NCBI GenBank assembly: GCA_963777325.1
Contig: CAVZQE010000020.1
Span: forward strand, 62,001-126,000
Reading direction: 5' to 3'
DNA: 64,000 bases
Origin: JAFAXA01 sp963777325
Lineage (GTDB): Bacteria; Pseudomonadota; Alphaproteobacteria; Acetobacterales; Acetobacteraceae
Shown here: in pieces, positions 37,198-46,226 of the stretch
How positions within the stretch are numbered: position 1 is the stretch's first letter
Layout of the letters: every line of letters begins with the position of its first letter
Program-made: the position numbers and the translations under genes
Notes under the pieces: model-generated
Told to the model about the DNA's origin: nothing
Databases searched by the model: none
The model's input: only the letters and a program-made list of their open reading frames with translations

Positions 37198-38334
37198 ATG
37201 ATCGATCACCTCCGCCTAGCCCGAACGGAGGGCGTCGGCCCCCTCACCTACCGCCGCCTGCTGCGCCGCTACGGCACGGCCCAGGCGGCGCTCGCGGCCC
37301 TTCCCGGTCTCGCCCGCGCCGGGGGCCGGACGCAACCGCCCGTGCCGCCGACGCGGGATGCCGCCGCGCGCGAATGCGAAGCGCTGGCCAGGATGGGTGC
37401 GCGGCTGCTGGTGCTGGACGGCCCGGACTACCCGGCCCTGCTCGCGTTGCTCGACGACGCACCGCCCGTGATTGCCCTGCACGGCGACCCGGCCGCGCTC
37501 GCAGGCCCCGCGGTCGCGATGGTCGGCGGCCGCAATGCCTCGGCCAACGGCCAGCGCATGGCGGAGCGTCTGGCCGAGGAACTCGCGGGCGCGGGCTATA
37601 CCGTTGTCTCCGGTCTCGCGCGCGGCGTGGACGGGGCGGCGCACCGGGGGGCGCTTCGGGCCGGGCGGACCGTCGCCGCGATCGCGGGCGGCCTCGACAA
37701 GCCCTATCCCGCCGAGCACGCTGCCCTGCAAGAACGCATTGTGGCCGAGGGCGGGGCGGTGCTGGCTGAAGCGCCGCTCGGCACCGCGCCCCAGGCGAGG
37801 CACTTCCCAAGGCGCAACCGGGTGATCCCGGGCCTTTCGCTCGGCGTCGTCGTGGTCGAGGCCGCGCCCCGGTCGGGCAGTCTGATCACGGCGCGGCTGG
37901 CGCAGGAAGCGGGGCGCGAGCTGTTCGCAATGCCGGGCTCGGCCCTCGACCCGCGCTGCCGCGGCTCGAATGACCTGATCCGGCAGGGCGCGCACCTGAC
38001 CGAGACGCTCGCGGACGTGGTGGACAACCTGCCGGACCACCCGGCCCGGCAGGGGATCGCGCGCTCACCCCTTTTCAAACGGGATTCGGCACCCGACATG
38101 GCGGCGTCCGAGCCGGACTGGATGCAAGCGGAGGGCCCGGCCGCGCTCGGAGACGCGCGGCATGCGGTTGTGGGACTGCTCGGGCCGTCGCCGACGGCGG
38201 TTGACGATCTGATACGGCGCTGTCAGTTGTCTCCGGCCACCGTCATGGCCGCTTTGCTGGAACTGGAGCTTGCCGGCCGCGTGGAGAGCCTTTCGGGGCA
38301 CCGGGTCGCGTTGACGGGGCTGCCCGGGCCGTAA
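37198..38334 (+). CDS. dprA: DNA processing protein DprA
   Basis: This 378-residue protein loads RecA on incoming single-strand DNA during natural transformation. It has an N-terminal helix-hairpin-helix-like segment (LARTEGVGPLTYRRLLRRYG). The central Rossmann-like domain has AMVGGRNASANG, VVSGLARGVDGAAHRGAL and RNRVIPGLSLGVVVVEAAPRSG. A C-terminal winged-helix (DRM-like) domain follows. The ATG is 24 bp after plsY and the gene continues to topA 21 bp on, a common plsY-dprA-topA arrangement. Confidence 0.94.
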   Translation: MIDHLRLARTEGVGPLTYRRLLRRYGTAQAALAALPGLARAGGRTQPPVPPTRDAAARECEALARMGARLLVLDGPDYPALLALLDDAPPVIALHGDPAALAGPAVAMVGGRNASANGQRMAERLAEELAGAGYTVVSGLARGVDGAAHRGALRAGRTVAAIAGGLDKPYPAEHAALQERIVAEGGAVLAEAPLGTAPQARHFPRRNRVIPGLSLGVVVVEAAPRSGSLITARLAQEAGRELFAMPGSALDPRCRGSNDLIRQGAHLTETLADVVDNLPDHPARQGIARSPLFKRDSAPDMAASEPDWMQAEGPAALGDARHAVVGLLGPSPTAVDDLIRRCQLSPATVMAALLELELAGRVESLSGHRVALTGLPGP

Positions 38335-38355
38335 CCGCTCCGTTCAAAGGGTGCA

Positions 38356-41142
38356 ATGCCGGACGTCGTCGTCGTCGAATCGCCCGCTAAAGCGAAGACC
38401 ATCAACAAGTATCTCGGCGGCGGCTACACCGTGCTGGCCAGCTTCGGGCATGTGCGCGACCTGCCGCCGAAGGACGGCTCGGTGCGGCCCCAGCAGGATT
38501 TCGCCATGGACTGGCAATCCGACGAGCGCGGCAGCAAGCAGGTCGCGGCCATCGCCCGCGCCCTCAAGGGCGCAAGCACGCTCTATCTCGCGACCGACCC
38601 CGACCGCGAGGGCGAGGCGATTTCGTGGCATGTCCGTGCCATGCTGGCCGACCAGCGCGCGCTGAACGGCGTCGATGTGCGGCGCATCACCTTCAACGAG
38701 ATTACCCGCAACGCCATCCGCCAGGCGATGGAGCATCCGCGCGACCTCGACCAGCCGCTGATCGAGGCGTATCTGGCACGGCGGGCGCTCGACTATCTCG
38801 TCGGCTTCACCCTGTCGCCCGTGCTGTGGCGCAAGCTCCCCGGCAGCCGCAGCGCCGGCCGCGTGCAGTCGGTCGCGCTCCGCCTCGTCTGCGAGCGCGA
38901 GGCCGAGATCGAGAGCTTCCGGCCGCGCGAATACTGGACCGTCGAGGCGCAGTTCGAGACGCCGCTCGGCGCGCCGTTCACCGCCCGGCTCACGCATCTG
39001 GACGGCAAGCGGCTCGACCAGTTCGACCTCAACACCGAGGCGGCGGCGATGCGCGCCCGGGACGCCGTCTCGGCCGGCCAGTTCAGCGTCGGCTCGGTCG
39101 AGAGAAAGCGGGTCAAGCGCAACCCCGCGCCCCCTTTCACCACCTCCACCTTGCAGCAGGAGGCCTCGCGCAAGCTCGGCTTCGGCGCGCAGCAGACGAT
39201 GCGGCTGGCGCAGCAGCTCTACGAAGGCGTCGATCTCGGCGGCGAGACGGTCGGCCTCATCACCTATATGCGGACGGACGGCGTGCAGATGGCGCGCGAG
39301 GCGATCTCGGCGATCCGGGAGCATGTGCGGGACGGCTACGGAGCGAACTATCTGCCCGCCGCGCCACGCGAGTATTCCAGCAAGGCCAAGAACGCGCAGG
39401 AGGCGCACGAGGCGATCCGGCCGACGGACGTCGCGCGCACGCCGGACCAGGTCGCGGGCGCGCTGAACTGGGACCAGCGGCGGCTCTATGAACTGATCTG
39501 GAAGCGTGCCGTCGCCTCGCAGATGCAATCGGCCGAGATGGACCAGGTCAGCGTCGAGGTAACGGACGGGTGCGGGCTCAGGCTGCGGGCGACCGGCTCG
39601 ATCGTCGCGTTCGACGGCTTTCTCAAGCTGTATCGCGAGGATCAGGACGAAGCAGCCGACAGGGCCGGAACCGAGGACGAAGGCCGGATGCTGCCGCCAA
39701 TGGCGGAGCGCGATCCGCTCCGGTTGGGGGGCACATCGCTTGCCGAGGAGCGGTCATCTCCCGTCACCGCCAGCCAGCATTTCACGCAGCCGCCGCCGCG
39801 CTTCTCGGAGGCGAGCCTCGTCAAGCGGATGGAGGAGCTCGGCATCGGCCGGCCCTCCACCTACGCCTCGATCCTGTCCGTGCTCCAGGATCGCAATTAC
39901 GTGCGCCTGGAGAAGCGCCGCTTCGTGCCCGAGGATCGCGGCCGTCTGGTGACGGCGTTCCTGACGAGCTTCTTCGAGCGATACGTGGACAGCGGCTTCA
40001 CCGCGACGCTCGAGGACCAACTCGACGACATCTCGGGGGGCCGGGCCGACTGGCGCGAGGTGATGCGCGCCTTCTGGGAGGCGTTCTCGCACGCGGTCGA
40101 TCAGACCAAAGAGTTGAAGATCTCGGACGTCATCAACGCGCTCGACCAGGATCTCGGCGGGCATTTCTTCCCGCCCAAGGAGGACGGGTCCGATCCGAGG
40201 CTCTGTCCGGCCTGCCGCAACGGCCGGCTCGGGCTCAAGCTCGGCCGCTACGGCAGCTTCATCGGCTGCTCCAACTATCCCGCCTGCCAGTACACCCGCC
40301 GCTTCGGGATCGACACCGGCGCGGAGGGGGGCGAGACGCTGAAGGAAGGGGTGCGCGCCCTCGGCGTTCACCCGGAGACCGGCGAGGAGATCACCGTCCG
40401 GCGCGGCCCGTACGGCCTCTACGTGCAGGAAGGCGAGCCAGGCGAGGACAAGAAGAAGAAGCCCCGCCGGACGTCGCTGCCGCGCGGCATGGAGGGCGAG
40501 GCGATCACGCTCGACCAGGCGGTGGGCCTGCTCGCGCTGCCCCGGCTGATCGGCATCCATCCCGAAACCCGCGAGCCGATCGAGGCCGGGATCGGCCGGT
40601 TCGGCCCGTATGTGCGCATGGGCGCGGTGTACGGCTCGCTGGACCGCGATGACGACATTCTCTCGATCGGCATCAACCGCGCGGTGGACGTGCTCGCGAA
40701 GAAGCTCGCCAATGTCCGCACGCTCGGACCGCATCCGCAGGGCGGCGATCCGGTGACCGTGCGCAAGGGCCGGTTCGGCCCCTACGCCCAGCACGGCAAG
40801 ACGGTCGCGAACCTGCCGCGCGGGGTCGCGATGGAGGAGATCGCGCTCGGCGAGGCCGTCGCGCTGCTGTCGGAGAAGGGCAAGGTGCTGAAACCGCGCG
40901 GGGCCAAGGGCCGCAAAGGCGCTTCGGCAAAGCCGAAACTTGCCGCAACCGGGCCTGACAGCGCCGCAAACGGGAAATCGAGAGCCGCGCCGAAACCGGC
41001 GGCGGGCAAGACGGCGGCCGGCAAGACGGCGGCCGGCAAGACGGCGGCGGGCAAGACGGGTCGCGCCAAGACCGCCAAGAAGCGGGAGCGCGCGCGCGGC
41101 GACGCCGCGCCAGCGGCGTCCCGGCGGCGGGTCGCCGGCTGA
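38356..41142 (+). CDS. topA: DNA topoisomerase I
   Basis: This 928-residue type IA topoisomerase has the TOPRIM domain at the N terminus (VVVESPAKAKTINKYLG, ATDPDREGEAISWH). The active-site tyrosine lies in ITYMRTDG (Tyr304). A four-cysteine zinc-binding segment (CPACRNGRLGLKLGRYGSFIGC) and several degenerate C-terminal repeats (FGPYVRMG, FGPYAQHG) follow. The tail is very basic and contains four tandem AAGKT units encoded by a 15-bp DNA repeat at about 41003-41056, a length-variable DNA-binding tail. It follows dprA in the same orientation. Confidence 0.95.
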   Translation: MPDVVVVESPAKAKTINKYLGGGYTVLASFGHVRDLPPKDGSVRPQQDFAMDWQSDERGSKQVAAIARALKGASTLYLATDPDREGEAISWHVRAMLADQRALNGVDVRRITFNEITRNAIRQAMEHPRDLDQPLIEAYLARRALDYLVGFTLSPVLWRKLPGSRSAGRVQSVALRLVCEREAEIESFRPREYWTVEAQFETPLGAPFTARLTHLDGKRLDQFDLNTEAAAMRARDAVSAGQFSVGSVERKRVKRNPAPPFTTSTLQQEASRKLGFGAQQTMRLAQQLYEGVDLGGETVGLITYMRTDGVQMAREAISAIREHVRDGYGANYLPAAPREYSSKAKNAQEAHEAIRPTDVARTPDQVAGALNWDQRRLYELIWKRAVASQMQSAEMDQVSVEVTDGCGLRLRATGSIVAFDGFLKLYREDQDEAADRAGTEDEGRMLPPMAERDPLRLGGTSLAEERSSPVTASQHFTQPPPRFSEASLVKRMEELGIGRPSTYASILSVLQDRNYVRLEKRRFVPEDRGRLVTAFLTSFFERYVDSGFTATLEDQLDDISGGRADWREVMRAFWEAFSHAVDQTKELKISDVINALDQDLGGHFFPPKEDGSDPRLCPACRNGRLGLKLGRYGSFIGCSNYPACQYTRRFGIDTGAEGGETLKEGVRALGVHPETGEEITVRRGPYGLYVQEGEPGEDKKKKPRRTSLPRGMEGEAITLDQAVGLLALPRLIGIHPETREPIEAGIGRFGPYVRMGAVYGSLDRDDDILSIGINRAVDVLAKKLANVRTLGPHPQGGDPVTVRKGRFGPYAQHGKTVANLPRGVAMEEIALGEAVALLSEKGKVLKPRGAKGRKGASAKPKLAATGPDSAANGKSRAAPKPAAGKTAAGKTAAGKTAAGKTGRAKTAKKRERARGDAAPAASRRRVAG
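41003..41056. repeat. 15-bp tandem repeat in topA encoding AAGKT units
   Basis: About three and a half copies of GGCAAGACGGCGGCC with small changes encode consecutive Ala-Ala-Gly-Lys-Thr units in the basic tail of topoisomerase I. The repeat length keeps frame, so copy number can vary without breaking the gene. Confidence 0.75.
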
Positions 41143-41179
41143 GCACGGCCGCCTCTCGGTTGACCCGGACGGCTCCGCC

Positions 41180-42409
41180 ATGAGCGACGCTTCGCCGGAC
41201 ACCCTCTTCCGGCAGCCCGGCTTCGCCCTGTTCTGGGCCGCGCGCGTCTGCTCGGCGCTCGCCTTCCAGATGACGGCGGTCGCGGTCGGCTGGCAGATTT
41301 ACGCGCTCACCGGCAGCACCTTCGCCCTCGGCATGATCGGGCTCGCGCAGTTTTTGCCGATGCTCGCGCTGATTTTCGTCGCCGGACACGTCGCGGATCA
41401 GGCCGACCGGCGCGTCATCCTGCGGAGCTGCCTCGCGCTCGAGGCCCTGGCGGGGGCTACGCTCGCAATCGCCTCCGGGGGCGGCTGGCTCGCCTCCTGG
41501 CTGATCTACGTCATGGTCGCGGCGATCGGGGCGAGCCGCACATTCGAGTCCCCAGCCCTCGCGGCCTTGCTGCCCGGCCTCGTCACGCCCGAGCAGTTTC
41601 CCCGCGCGACGGCGTTGTCGGCCTCGGGGCTGCAGACCGCCACCATCCTCGGCCCGGCCATCGGCGGCGCGCTCTATGCCGTCAGTCCGACCAGCGTCTT
41701 CGTCGCCATCGCGGCTCTCTACGGCACGGGCAGCCTCGCCGCCGCCTGCATCCGCCTGGAGCGCGCACCGCCGCGCCGCGAACCGCTCACGCTCCGAACC
41801 CTGTTCGCCGGCGTTGGTTTCATCCGCCGCGAGAAGGTGGTCCTGGGCGCGATCTCGCTCGACCTGTTCGCGGTCCTGCTCGGCGGCGCGACCGCCCTGC
41901 TGCCCGTGTACGCGCGCGAGATTCTGCACACCGGCCCGTGGGGATTGGGCGTTCTGCGATCGGCACCGGCCGCGGGCGCGCTCGCGATGTCGGTCGTGCT
42001 GGCCCGGCGGCCGCTGAGACGGGGCGCCGGGGCGAAGATGTTCGCGTCCGTCGGGCTGTTCGGGGTCGCGACCTGCGTGTTTGGTCTCTCGCGCTGGCTG
42101 CCGCTCTCGTTCGCGGCGCTCGCGGTCGCGGGCGGCGCGGACGTCGTGAGCGTCGTCGTCCGCGCCGCCGCGGTGCAGCTCGGCACGCCGGATGCGATGC
42201 GCGGCCGGGTGAGCGCCGTCAACGCGCTGTTTATCGGCACCTCGAACCAGCTCGGCGAGTTCGAGTCGGGCGTGAGCGCGAGCCTGCTCGGCACCGTGCC
42301 GTCGGTCGTGGTGGGCGGCATCGGCACCGTGCTCGTCGCGCTGACCTGGCGGCGGCTCTTCCCCGAGCTTCGCCGAATCGACGATCTGGCCGATCTCAGC
42401 CGGGACTGA
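41180..42409 (+). CDS. MFS transporter (EntS/DUF894-like exporter)
   Basis: This 409-residue major facilitator protein has about twelve membrane helices. It begins RQPGFALFWAARVCSALAFQ and contains the loop-2 motif GHVADQADRRVIL, then GPAIGGALYAVSP and RGRVSAVNALFIGTSNQLGEFE, features of the EntS-type exporter group. The substrate is unknown. The start is ATG 41180, 37 bp after topA; the frame extending upstream into topA is rejected. Confidence 0.85.
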   Translation: MSDASPDTLFRQPGFALFWAARVCSALAFQMTAVAVGWQIYALTGSTFALGMIGLAQFLPMLALIFVAGHVADQADRRVILRSCLALEALAGATLAIASGGGWLASWLIYVMVAAIGASRTFESPALAALLPGLVTPEQFPRATALSASGLQTATILGPAIGGALYAVSPTSVFVAIAALYGTGSLAAACIRLERAPPRREPLTLRTLFAGVGFIRREKVVLGAISLDLFAVLLGGATALLPVYAREILHTGPWGLGVLRSAPAAGALAMSVVLARRPLRRGAGAKMFASVGLFGVATCVFGLSRWLPLSFAALAVAGGADVVSVVVRAAAVQLGTPDAMRGRVSAVNALFIGTSNQLGEFESGVSASLLGTVPSVVVGGIGTVLVALTWRRLFPELRRIDDLADLSRD

Positions 42410-42784
42410 GCTTGGCGTGAGCGCGCCGGAGCATCCGAGAACGCAGGGCCTTCGCTGATATCCCGCCCGTTCAAGAAGAATCCATGGTTGGAGGCCCATC
42501 CTGCTTCGCGAACCTGGCGGGGCGACGCTGGCGCTCGGCGGCTCAGGGGCGGGGAGTGCGGCGCAAAGCGGCCCTGCCGGGTGGAGGCTGGGGCAAGCGG
42601 CGAAGCGCCGGAGGCGCATTGATCCCACCCGCGCCGTCCGCCTTGCCCAGCACAGGCGCGAGAGACCCGGCTGTCTCATACGACCTGAGCCAGAGCATAC
42701 GTTTGACAGGCGCCTCGCGCGGTGGCATGGCCGCGCCCTCCGAGCGCCTGACCGGGCGCCATTGCGACAACGAGGCCTATCCGG
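42410..42784. other. Intergenic region with potential RNA structure
   Basis: No gene is supported in these 375 bp. Two inverted repeats cross each other: CGGGTGG (42578-42584) with CCACCCG (42625-42631), and GCTGGGGCAAG (42587-42597) with CTTGCCCAGC (42642-42651). They could form a pseudoknot or two alternative hairpins, with a small GCGCC/GGCGC hairpin inside. A TTGACA at about 42701 could be a -35 element for the downstream gene, but no good -10 follows. Confidence 0.4.
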
Positions 42785-43123
42785 ATGGCGAAGATCGAAC
42801 TCGGCACCAAGCGGATTTGCGTCGCCTGCGGCGCGCGGTTCTACGATCTCGGCAAGTCTCCGGCGGCCTGCCCGAAATGCGGGACCGAACAGCCGATCGA
42901 GCAGCTCAAGCCGCGCCGCGGCGGGGGCGGCAATGTCGTCGAGGAGAAGCGTGTCAAGAAGCCCGTGCCGTCCAGCGCCGAGGACGCCGACGTGGAGGTC
43001 GAGAGCATCGAGGAGACCGAGGAGGAGGATGTACTCGAGGACGCATCCGATCTCGAGGACGACGCCGATGCGATCGGCCCGGAGATCGAAGTCGAGACCG
43101 AGACCGACGAAAACGAACGTTAA
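42785..43123 (+). CDS. FYDLN acid domain protein (TIGR02300 family)
   Basis: This 112-residue alphaproteobacterial protein has a zinc-ribbon (CVACG and CPKCG) with the eponymous FYDLGKSP near residue 19, and a long acidic Glu/Asp tail from about residue 60. The function is unknown; the family is nearly universal in alphaproteobacteria and is a useful lineage marker. The usual divergent aroA neighbour is not in this window. Confidence 0.9.
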   Translation: MAKIELGTKRICVACGARFYDLGKSPAACPKCGTEQPIEQLKPRRGGGGNVVEEKRVKKPVPSSAEDADVEVESIEETEEEDVLEDASDLEDDADAIGPEIEVETETDENER

Positions 43124-43195
43124 ATTCGGAATCGGCGGCGAGGTTCGCGCGCGTTTGGCTTCATTTCCGGACGCCGTGCAGCGTAGTCTCGGGAC

Positions 43196-43639
43196 ATGAA
43201 CCTTCCGATTCCCATGCCGGACTGGGTGCCCTGGTGGGTGCCGCTGGCCCTGCTGGTGCCCTGCCTCCTCTACGCCCTGGCGTTCCTCTTCATGCCGTTC
43301 AGCGTGATCGGCATGAAGAGCCGGATGGAGGCGGTCGAGGCCCGGCTCGACGAAATTCAAGGCGAAATCCGCAGCCTCTCGCTCAGAATGCCGGAAAGGG
43401 CGGCGCGGGCGCAGTTCGACGAGCTGTACACGGCCCCCCCGTCGCCACGGCCCGCCCAGCCCGAGCCCGTCCATGCGCGTCCGCCAATCCCGCCCGCCTC
43501 CCGCTATGTCGAGGAGCCGCGTCTGCCGTCGCTGCGGGCCGAGGAGGCCCCTGTCCGGACGGCCGAGGCGCAGCGGGAGCCGTACCGCCGGCCGCCGCCG
43601 GCCGGCCGCAGCGAGCCGCATCTCGATTGGCCGTCCTGA
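43196..43639 (+). CDS. Small single-pass membrane protein, conserved hypothetical
   Basis: This 147-residue protein has one N-terminal membrane helix (about residues 12-36, WWVPLALLVPCLLYALAFLF), a short heptad-like segment (MEAVEARLDEIQGEIRSLSL) and a proline-rich, disordered tail. No known domain is recognised. It lies between the FYDLN protein and a nitrilase-family gene on the same strand. Confidence 0.7.
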   Translation: MNLPIPMPDWVPWWVPLALLVPCLLYALAFLFMPFSVIGMKSRMEAVEARLDEIQGEIRSLSLRMPERAARAQFDELYTAPPSPRPAQPEPVHARPPIPPASRYVEEPRLPSLRAEEAPVRTAEAQREPYRRPPPAGRSEPHLDWPS

Positions 43640-43682
43640 TCCGGCCGGCGCCAGGCAAGCGGCCTTGCAAGGAGTGATGCCG

Positions 43683-44516
43683 ATGCGCGTGAGCGTGATC
43701 CAGATGAGCCCGTCGCAGGACAAGGGCGAGAACATCCGCGCGGCCGGACGGCTGATCGAGGCCGCAATCGCGTCGGACCGGCCGGAGCTTGTCAGCCTGC
43801 CGGAAGTCTGGACCTGCCTCGGCGGCACGCGCGAGACCAAATTCGCGCAGGCTGAGGCCCTCGCCGCGCCGGGCGCGGAATTGGAGGGCGCGGCCTATCG
43901 GTTCCTCCGCGAGACGGCCCGCAGGCACGGGCTCTACCTGCATGGCGGATCGATCGTCGAGCGCGACGGCGACCGCCTGTTCAACACGACGGTCATGTTC
44001 GATCCGGCCGGGAACGAGATCGCGCGCTATCGCAAGATCCATCTGTTCGACATCGTGACGCCGGACGGCGCCGCCTATCGCGAGAGCGCGACCTTTGGCG
44101 CGGGCGAGGCGGTCGTCACGTGCCGCGCCGGCGCGTTCACGCTCGGCCTCGCCATCTGCTACGACCTGCGGTTTCCGGAGCTGTTCCTGTCGCTCCGCCG
44201 GGCCGGGGCGGACATCATCCTGCTGCCGGCGAATTTCACGCTGCAGACCGGGAAGGATCATTGGGAGACGCTGCTCCGCGCCCGCGCCATCGAGACGCAA
44301 TGCTGGATCGCCGCCTCGGCCAGCTGGGGACGGCATTTCGACGCGCGCGGCGAGGCGCGGTTCACCTATGGCCACTCGCTGGTCTGCGACCCTTGGGGCC
44401 ATGTCGTCGCGCGCGCGTCCGACGGCGTCGGCTGGGCGAGCGCCCGCATCGACGGCGATCTCACGCGGCGCGTGCGGCAGGACATGCCGGTTCTCGAGCA
44501 CCGGAAGCTCGCTTGA
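43683..44516 (+). CDS. Nitrilase-family amidohydrolase (deaminated glutathione amidase-like)
   Basis: This 277-residue carbon-nitrogen hydrolase has the catalytic triad Glu (SLPEVWTC, about residue 42), Lys (RYRKIHLF) and Cys (LAICYDLRFPELF). The HLFDIVTPDG context after Lys resembles the Nit1/NitA subgroup that hydrolyses deaminated glutathione, a metabolite-repair role. The start is ATG 43683, eight bases after AAGGAG; the ATG at 43677 is too close to that site. Its stop overlaps the TTG start of nadK (TTGA). Confidence 0.9.
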   Translation: MRVSVIQMSPSQDKGENIRAAGRLIEAAIASDRPELVSLPEVWTCLGGTRETKFAQAEALAAPGAELEGAAYRFLRETARRHGLYLHGGSIVERDGDRLFNTTVMFDPAGNEIARYRKIHLFDIVTPDGAAYRESATFGAGEAVVTCRAGAFTLGLAICYDLRFPELFLSLRRAGADIILLPANFTLQTGKDHWETLLRARAIETQCWIAASASWGRHFDARGEARFTYGHSLVCDPWGHVVARASDGVGWASARIDGDLTRRVRQDMPVLEHRKLA

Positions 44517-45331
44517 CCTCGCTGGTCGCGGAGATCGGCCCCAACGCCGGCCTGACCCGGCGCTTCGAGGCTGGCGGGATCGCGTTCGTCGGCGCCCCGG
44601 CCGCGTCGGCGCAGGAGTGCCGCGACCGGCTCGTGCGCCTCTACGGCAACGCGCCGCTGAACGAGGCCGATATCGTCGTCGCCCTGGGCGGCGACGGGTT
44701 CATGCTGGAAACGCTGCACCTTGTGCTGGGCCGCGATATCCCCGTTTACGGCATGAATTGCGGCTCGGTCGGATTTCTGATGAACGCGTTCGGGGAAGCC
44801 AATCTGCCGCTGAGGCTGAATTCGGCGCAGGAGGCGATCCTGCATCCGCTGCGGATGCACGCCGTCACCGCGACCGGGTCGGTCGAGGAGGCGCTGGCGC
44901 TGAACGAGGTGAGCCTGCTCCGCCAGCTGCGCCAGGCCGCCAAGATCCGCATCACCGTCGATGGCCGCGTGCGTATCGCCGAACTCATCTGCGATGGCGT
45001 GCTCGTCTCCACCCCGGCCGGCTCGACCGCCTATAATCTGTCCGCGCACGGCCCCATCGTCCCGCTCTCCGCGAACCTGCTGCCCCTCACGCCGATCAGC
45101 GCCTTCCGCCCGCGCCGCTGGCGCGGCGCGCTGCTGCCGAGCGGGGCCGAAGTGCTGTTCGAGGTGCTCGAGGGCGAGAAGCGCCCCGTGGCCGCGGTCG
45201 CCGACTTCACCGAGGTGCGGGACGTGACCTCGGTCGCCGTGAGCGAGGATCGCTCGATCACGACGACCATCCTGTTCGACCCCGATCAAGGACTGTCGGA
45301 GCGCATTATCGCCGAGCAGTTCACGGTCTGA
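44513..45331 (+). CDS. nadK: NAD kinase
   Basis: This 272-residue kinase phosphorylates NAD to NADP. It shows the catalytic GGDGFMLETLH motif, YGMNCGSVGFLMN, the NE/D-type segment LALNEVSLLR, and STPAGSTAYNLSAHGPIV near the active site. It begins with TTG at 44513, overlapping the preceding stop, hence translationally coupled. The 3' end lies 17 bp from the convergent ctrA. Confidence 0.93.
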   Translation: MTSLVAEIGPNAGLTRRFEAGGIAFVGAPAASAQECRDRLVRLYGNAPLNEADIVVALGGDGFMLETLHLVLGRDIPVYGMNCGSVGFLMNAFGEANLPLRLNSAQEAILHPLRMHAVTATGSVEEALALNEVSLLRQLRQAAKIRITVDGRVRIAELICDGVLVSTPAGSTAYNLSAHGPIVPLSANLLPLTPISAFRPRRWRGALLPSGAEVLFEVLEGEKRPVAAVADFTEVRDVTSVAVSEDRSITTTILFDPDQGLSERIIAEQFTV

Positions 45332-45348
45332 CGCCCGTGCTCCGGCCG

Positions 45349-46083
45349 TCAGGCCGCCTCGGCCTCCAGCACCATGCCGCCGGGAACCGCCTGTGGCGCG
45401 CGCTCGGCAAAGGCCGGTTCGCGCAGCATGTAGCCGCGGCCCCACACCGTCCCGATCAGGCTGCCGGCCCCGGCCTGCGCGAGCTTCTTGCGCAGCTTGC
45501 AGATGAAGACGTCGATGATCTTCATCTCGGGTTCATCCATGCCGCCGTAGAGGTGGTTGAGGAACGCCTCCTTGGTCAGCACCATGCCCTTGCGCAGCAC
45601 CAGCAGTTCGAGAATCGCGTATTCCTTGCCGGTCAGATGGACCTGCGTGCCCGAGACCATCACCTCGCGGCTGTCGAGGTTGAGGTGGAGCGGGCCGACC
45701 GCGAGCGCGGGCTGGCTGAACCCCTTGCTGCGGCGGACGATCGCCTGCACGCGGGCCACCAGTTCGGAGCCGTCGAACGGCTTGGTCAGGAAGTCGTCGG
45801 CGCCCACGCTGAGACCCTTCACCTTCGCCTGCGGCCGCGTCAGCCCGGACAGGATCAGGACGGGCGTGTCGATGCGTCCCGCCCGCATGCGGCGGACGAC
45901 CTCATAGCCCTCCATGTCGGGGAGCATGAGATCGAGCACGACCGCGTCGTAGTCGTAGTGACGTGCGAGCTCGAGCGCTTCCTCGCCGGTCTCGGCCTGA
46001 TCGACGATCGACCCGCAATTCTTGAGCAGCAACGCGATACCGCGCGCGCAGATAAGATCGTCTTCAACCAGAAGCACTCTCAT
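45349..46083 (-). CDS. ctrA: Cell-cycle response regulator CtrA
   Basis: This 244-residue OmpR-family regulator matches CtrA, the alphaproteobacterial master regulator of cell cycle, motility and replication. The receiver has VEDD (7-9) and phospho-acceptor Asp51 in AVVLDLMLPD. The winged-helix domain contains LTGKEYAILELLVLRKG and the recognition-helix region MKIIDVFICKLRKKL. The protein ends Glu-Ala-Glu-Ala-Ala, and a terminal Ala-Ala is the known ClpXP recognition end in Caulobacter CtrA. ATG 46083 follows GGAGGG. It is divergent from fliI, a flagellar gene of the type CtrA often controls. Confidence 0.95.
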   Translation of the reverse strand: MRVLLVEDDLICARGIALLLKNCGSIVDQAETGEEALELARHYDYDAVVLDLMLPDMEGYEVVRRMRAGRIDTPVLILSGLTRPQAKVKGLSVGADDFLTKPFDGSELVARVQAIVRRSKGFSQPALAVGPLHLNLDSREVMVSGTQVHLTGKEYAILELLVLRKGMVLTKEAFLNHLYGGMDEPEMKIIDVFICKLRKKLAQAGAGSLIGTVWGRGYMLREPAFAERAPQAVPGGMVLEAEAA

Positions 46084-46111
46084 CACACCCTCCTACGACC
46101 CTGTGCCGACG

Positions 46112-46140
46112 GTTATACCACCTTAACGTGTGTCTGACTA
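46112..46140 (-). promoter_or_regulatory. Candidate ctrA promoter with CtrA-like half sites
   Basis: On the minus strand TAGTCA (46140-46135) and TATAAC (46117-46112) are separated by 17 bases, a fair sigma-70 pair just upstream of ctrA. Between them is a TTAA that, with the -10, forms TTAA-N6-ATAAC, close to but not matching the CtrA box TTAA-N7-TTAAC. Autoregulation is plausible but unproven. Confidence 0.4.
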
Positions 46141-46226
46141 CAAATTTGTCGCGTTCAGCGTGCGAACTCCGGGGAGAACATTCTATTAAAGAGACAGAAC
46201 CGCCTTTTGAGGATGACCGGCCCGGT

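Noticed and set aside
42484..43677. Long plus-strand frame over the FYDLN and membrane-protein genes
   Set aside because: It is out of frame with both recognised genes and has shadow composition.
46128..46226. Upstream part of the fliI frame as coding sequence
   Set aside because: It overlaps the likely ctrA promoter and does not resemble FliI N termini.
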